Source: Bacillota bacterium (GTDB lineage Bacteria > Bacillota > SHA-98 > UBA4971). From it: 64,000 nucleotides of DNA. The notes beneath the pieces were generated by a model. The model did not search any database. It was not told the origin of the DNA and was given only the letters and a program-made list of their open reading frames with translations. Shown piece by piece: positions 60,880-64,000 of the stretch. The DNA is taken from the NCBI GenBank assembly GCA_012842395.1, contig DUSX01000035.1:1-64000 (forward strand). The letters are read 5' to 3'. The stretch's first letter is position 1; each line of letters begins with the position of its first letter. Both the position numbers and the translations under genes were made by a program.

Positions 60880-61166
60880 GTGCCGCGCTCGCGTCCGCCC
60901 GCCCTCACCCCAGAGGCCTCGACGCCCGCTCCAACTTCACACCAACCTCGCCCTCCCGTCCGCGAAGGCCGCCCTCGCCCCCCTCGCACCCCGTCTCTCG
61001 CCCGGGCAGCTCCTCGATGGCCTCCATATGTACGTGGTACGTGAGTGTGTGGGGGATCGGTCACTTGGTCTAACCTCACGAGCTTGGGCATATTCTGTGA
61101 AGGGTTTACCTATACTGGTAGCGGGAACCATGACAGGAGACGCCGACTGAGGAAGGAGGTGGCATC

Positions 61167-61325
61167 TTGACGCCTCTGCTCAAGCTGCGTGAAAAGGCGG
61201 GCATCAGCGCCAGGGAGCTTTCTCTGAGGACGGGGATACCTGTGGACACGATAATCAAGGCTGAGCTCGGCCTCATCAAGCTGCGCCCCCAGCAGCACAA
61301 GCGGATCGTGGCGGCCCTTCGGTAG
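61167..61325 (+). CDS. 52-residue helix-turn-helix (XRE-like) protein
   Basis: TTG 61167 follows GAAGGAGGTGG, a near-perfect ribosome binding site. The frame gives MTPLLKLREKAGISARELSL, then RTGIPVDTIIKAELGLIKLR and PQQHKRIVAALR, ending at TAG 61323-61325. The pattern (LREKAGISARELSLRTGIP, then IIKAE) is a Cro/CI-type HTH with the first four helices. Such single-domain proteins can be regulators or antitoxin-like factors. A TATACT -10-like box is at about 61113, with no good -35. Confidence 0.75.
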   Translation: MTPLLKLREKAGISARELSLRTGIPVDTIIKAELGLIKLRPQQHKRIVAALR

Positions 61326-61367
61326 CCCCCGCACATATCCCGCGCAGCCCGCAAGCCCGCAGCCCCC

Positions 61368-61413
61368 GACCGCTCGTTTGCGAGTGGTCGGCGCCGCCCT
61401 GGGCGCCGCCCTG
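61368..61413. repeat. hairpin and tandem 12-bp repeat after the small HTH gene
   Basis: GACCGCTCG (61368-61376) pairs with CGAGTGGTC (61381-61389) around TTTG, with one G-T pair. Right after it GGCGCCGCCCTG is repeated exactly (61390-61401 and 61402-61413). It lies in the convergent gap before the EamA gene; no T-tract follows, so terminator use is uncertain. Confidence 0.5.
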
Positions 61414-61468
61414 ACCGGGGCTGCCGGGGAAGGTTCAACAGAATCGCTGGGGTCATGACTGACCATGC

Positions 61469-61900
61469 TCAGGCCGGCGGGCCGAGGCTCACGAGAAAGA
61501 GCCCGCACACGATGAGCACCGCGCCCACCACCTGTGCCCACGTGGCAGTCTCGCGCAGGCACAACACCGCTATCACCAGCGTAAACAGAGGGGCGGCGGA
61601 CATCACCAATGCGACCTGGGCCGCCCCTCCCCATTTCAAAGCCGCATAGTATGCCAGGTCGCCCACAAGCGTCGCCAGCACAGCCTCAGCCGCGATGAAA
61701 AGCGATGCCCTGCTCGATACTGTTTCGATCGTCCTTAGGCCGCCGCCCACCAGCAGCCAGCCTGCAACGATGCCCGACGCTATGAGCGTACGAAGACAAA
61801 GCCCGGCGACCGGATCAACTCTCGCCAGCCCGATCTTCCCGAAGATGGGCGCGATCCCCCAGCACAGAGCCCCGAATAACGCAACGAGAACCGTCCACAT
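61469..61900 (-). CDS. half-size EamA/DMT family transporter
   Basis: A 143-residue membrane protein with about five helices and the EamA pattern (LVALFGALCWGIAPIFGKIG at the start; AQVALVMSAAPLFTLVIAVL, WAQVVGAVLIVCGLFLV at the end). It has a single EamA repeat, so a dimer is needed to make the usual ten-helix unit, as in EmrE-like members. Substrate unknown. ATG 61900 gives the standard N-terminus; the frame is open to 62653, but that region is antisense to the amidase-domain gene. Confidence 0.87.
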   Translation of the reverse strand: MWTVLVALFGALCWGIAPIFGKIGLARVDPVAGLCLRTLIASGIVAGWLLVGGGLRTIETVSSRASLFIAAEAVLATLVGDLAYYAALKWGGAAQVALVMSAAPLFTLVIAVLCLRETATWAQVVGAVLIVCGLFLVSLGPPA

Positions 61901-62053
61901 CGTGGTTTCGTCCCCCGTCAATCTCTTATTCGTAGCCCGCCCGGCATATACATCAACAGAGGTCCGGCGGGACCGGTGCCCCTGCGAACAGGACCAACCA
62001 GCGGAGCGAGGAGGAAGCCAGCCCGGCCCGCCGTGTGGGAGAGGGTGTGCCGC

Positions 62054-63292
62054 ATGAGGTTCTACGTAGTCAGCCGTAGGCGCGTCCTGATCTGCTTTGC
62101 GGCTATACTGACCTGCGCTTCCGCGGCCGCGGCCGTGCTGGTCGAACCCGTGGCTGGGCCCCCCGTGGTGCTCGACAGGGAACTGGTAACGAGACTGAAC
62201 ATGATATTCTCGGACAGGGCCGAGTCCGTGATCCACGGCGACGCTGAGGCTCTCGCCACCCACTATGACCTCGAGTCCAGGTACGGCCGCTGGGCGCTCG
62301 ACCGCGAGCAGCGGCGCATCAGGTACATCGACACGTGGAGCGCAGCACGCGGGGTGCGGTTCGTGGGCACAGCGGTGGAGCTCATAGTGGATTCCGCGGA
62401 AATCAAAAGTGACGTGGCATGGCTTCGTCTCAAGCAAAGCGCGGATTTCGCTTACGTCTATGACGCCGACCCAATGGCTCCACCCGACCACTTTGGGATC
62501 GGCACCCGGCACCTCGTCGAGCTCGTGCGGCGGGACGGCACGTGGCTCATAAGGCGTGATTGGTACACCGACCCGCTCGACGAGGACTCCGTCGTCGGGA
62601 CAGTGAGACCCGCTCTGACCCCGCCCGGGGTCCCGCCTGCGGCGAGGATCCAAGGGAACGGGAACAGCGTCAATCCCCCCAGCACACTCGTGCCTGCCGG
62701 CACCAGCGCGTCTCCGGGCGAGCCAGGGAGCCCAAGCCCTTCACCAACGATCTGGTACAACAGAGACAAAGCCGTCGCCTACGCGGACGAATACTGCGGC
62801 TCGGCCTGGGGCTGCGGCAACAACCGCGAGTATAACCCCAAATACAAGGACTTCACAGGCCTGGGAGGAGACTGCACGAACTTCGTGTCGCAGGTGCTCG
62901 GGGATCCGGAAGCAGGGAACCTCCCCATGGACTGGACATGGCGCTACACGTTCAGGGGTTCGGGAGCGGGCGCAAGTCGCGCGTGGGCACAGGCTGAGGC
63001 GCTCGTCGCATACCTCATGAATAGCGGGCGGGCTCGGAGAATTGCCCGCGGCACATATCCCGACGTGGTGACACCCTCGGCGGAATTCCCGTACGGGGCG
63101 ATCGGCGCCCTCCACCCAGGTGACGTGATAGCTTACGAGGAGCGTGGTCGCATCGAGCACCTGGCCGTTGTGACAGGGACGGACTCCCACGGCTACGTCG
63201 TGGTCAACTCCCATACCGCCGACCGGTACCACGTACCCTGGGACCTGGGCTGGGACCGCGGCACCGTGTTCTGGTTGCTGAAGATGTTCTGA
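62054..63292 (+). CDS. secreted protein with C-terminal amidase domain (PF12671-like)
   Basis: A 412-residue exported protein. Residues 1-27 form a signal segment. Residues about 35-180 resemble a SnoaL/NTF2-like wall-protein domain (MIFSDRAESVIHGDAEALATHY). A Pro/Ser/Gly linker follows (residues 190-230). Residues about 235-412 match Amidase_6 (AVAYADEYCGSAW, GGDCTNFVSQVL with the likely nucleophile Cys274, HLAVVTGTDSHGYVVVNSHT with conserved His). It may hydrolyse wall peptides. It is common in Clostridia. ATG 62054 follows GAGAGGG by 8 nt. Confidence 0.87.
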   Translation: MRFYVVSRRRVLICFAAILTCASAAAAVLVEPVAGPPVVLDRELVTRLNMIFSDRAESVIHGDAEALATHYDLESRYGRWALDREQRRIRYIDTWSAARGVRFVGTAVELIVDSAEIKSDVAWLRLKQSADFAYVYDADPMAPPDHFGIGTRHLVELVRRDGTWLIRRDWYTDPLDEDSVVGTVRPALTPPGVPPAARIQGNGNSVNPPSTLVPAGTSASPGEPGSPSPSPTIWYNRDKAVAYADEYCGSAWGCGNNREYNPKYKDFTGLGGDCTNFVSQVLGDPEAGNLPMDWTWRYTFRGSGAGASRAWAQAEALVAYLMNSGRARRIARGTYPDVVTPSAEFPYGAIGALHPGDVIAYEERGRIEHLAVVTGTDSHGYVVVNSHTADRYHVPWDLGWDRGTVFWLLKMF

Positions 63293-63479
63293 TGCTGAAG
63301 ATGAAGATGTCCCGGTGAATACCTGATAGATAAAGGAAAGACTAGCGCATTCTCACATGGCGGTATCAGCAGGATACTAGGGGTCAAGCAAAGAATTCTC
63401 ATATTTGAGAGCCGGGCATCTCCTCAAGAGGTCCTCCGGGCTCTTGTGCCATTTCCTCTCGCGGCGAGGAGGCTTCTCG

Positions 63480-64000
63480 TTGCAGTTGAAGTTACTGCAC
63501 AAGGGCAAGTCGGAAAGGTTGGGAGGGCCGAGATCTCTGCGCCGTGCTACGCGAAAGGCCTTGCTTTTCGTGGCATTGTGGGTCCTCGGCGCGTCCGCGG
63601 CGACTTTCTTGTACCTCAGGTCCCCGAACGCTTCCACGGAAGAGGTGGCCCAGTACTCGACGCAAGTCGTGGCTCAGGCTGCGGAGTTCTTCCGCGCCGA
63701 CCTCACACGCTACGAGGATATTTCGTTTCAGTTCGTCGCCAATCAAGACCTCAACAACCTCTTAATCGAATACGTGAACGCCAAAGACCCCTACGAGGTC
63801 GCCGAGCACAATCAGAGGTTCTCCAACTTCCTCGAAGGCCTCGCTTTCAGTGACAGGGCCCTTCAGGACGCTTTGTTCCTGGACGAGCACAACACCCATC
63901 GAAAGGCCCTCACGATGGGCGAATCGCTTTCAATCGAGTTCATCAGGTCTTTCCGGGCCTCCGAAGCGTACCAGGCCATCCTGAGGGCGGACGGCAAGGC
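63480..64000 (+). CDS. membrane sensor protein, N-terminal part (cut by window end)
   Basis: TTG 63480 follows GAGGAGG by 7 nt. The 173 visible residues show a basic tail (KLLHKGKSERLGGPRSLRR), a membrane helix (ALLFVALWVLGASAATFLYL), and an extracellular helical segment rich in Asn, Asp, Glu and Phe (YEDISFQFVANQDLNNLLIE). The layout resembles the sensor part of YesM-type two-component kinases, but no catalytic domain is visible because the sequence stops at 64000. A chemoreceptor or cyclase is equally possible. Confidence 0.6.
   Translation, partial: MQLKLLHKGKSERLGGPRSLRRATRKALLFVALWVLGASAATFLYLRSPNASTEEVAQYSTQVVAQAAEFFRADLTRYEDISFQFVANQDLNNLLIEYVNAKDPYEVAEHNQRFSNFLEGLAFSDRALQDALFLDEHNTHRKALTMGESLSIEFIRSFRASEAYQAILRADGK

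Noticed and set aside
61901-62653. Extended N-terminus of the EamA protein
   Set aside because: The extra part is antisense to the amidase-domain gene and lacks membrane segments.

Overview
The window comes from a GC-rich, endospore-forming, flagellated Bacillota (Firmicute). The evidence is an alpha/beta small acid-soluble spore protein, SpoVG behind a sigma-H-type promoter, a SleB-like cortex hydrolase domain, an AbrB/SpoVT-type regulator, a Firmicutes-style single fla operon ending in sigD, and a GlnR-GlnA pair with a canonical GlnR box. Most promoters that can be read are sigma-A-like, ribosome binding sites are strong GGAGG types, and many starts are GTG or TTG. I cannot name the species; the gene content fits GC-rich Clostridia, Limnochordia or Symbiobacteria-like lineages. 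No rRNA, CRISPR array, transposase or prophage gene was seen.

Layout. 1-4000 (minus strand): a 98-bp perfect palindrome, thioredoxin, a CsoR-type copper sensor with a visible promoter-operator, a SleB-like hydrolase and a large lipoprotein. 4.2-6.5 kb: a large STAND ATPase with GNAT-like and helix-turn-helix parts. 6.5-10.2 kb: acyl-CoA dehydrogenase, EtfB, and EtfA fused to a 2[4Fe-4S] ferredoxin domain. 10.2-17.7 kb: a peptide ABC transporter (binding protein, two permeases, two ATPases) followed by an Asp/Glu/hydantoin racemase; the binding protein is circularly permuted. 17.8-45.1 kb: one unbroken minus-strand flagellar operon, flgB to sigD and a SwrB-like gene, with motAB inside but no che genes. 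45.6-58 kb: a SASP gene, then the conserved block abrB-glmU-prs-rplY(ctc)-pth-ylbF, interrupted from its usual partners spoVG and ispE by an L,D-transpeptidase, cca and tRNA-Gln; then a DacA/DacF-type carboxypeptidase. 58-64 kb: an RDD membrane protein, glnA-glnR, a 52-residue HTH protein, a half-size EamA transporter, a secreted amidase-domain protein and the start of a membrane sensor protein cut by the window end.

How parts fit. Acd/EtfB/ferredoxin-EtfA look like one electron-transfer module. The dpp genes plus racemase, with a possible enolase-superfamily remnant upstream, suggest uptake and epimerisation of cell-wall or D-amino-acid peptides. The flagellar operon supplies the export gate, basal body, hook, motor, FlhF/FlhG, a PilZ c-di-GMP brake and SigD. 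GlnR and GlnA form the usual nitrogen feedback loop.

Most unusual observations: the permuted binding protein; a pair of about 110-140-bp structured intergenic repeats sharing a GGGTTGCCGG stem; an NPVR motif replacing NPTH in FlhB; collagen-like repeats in FliF; the STAND-GNAT-HTH protein; and matching sigma-H-like -35 boxes before spoVG and ispE.
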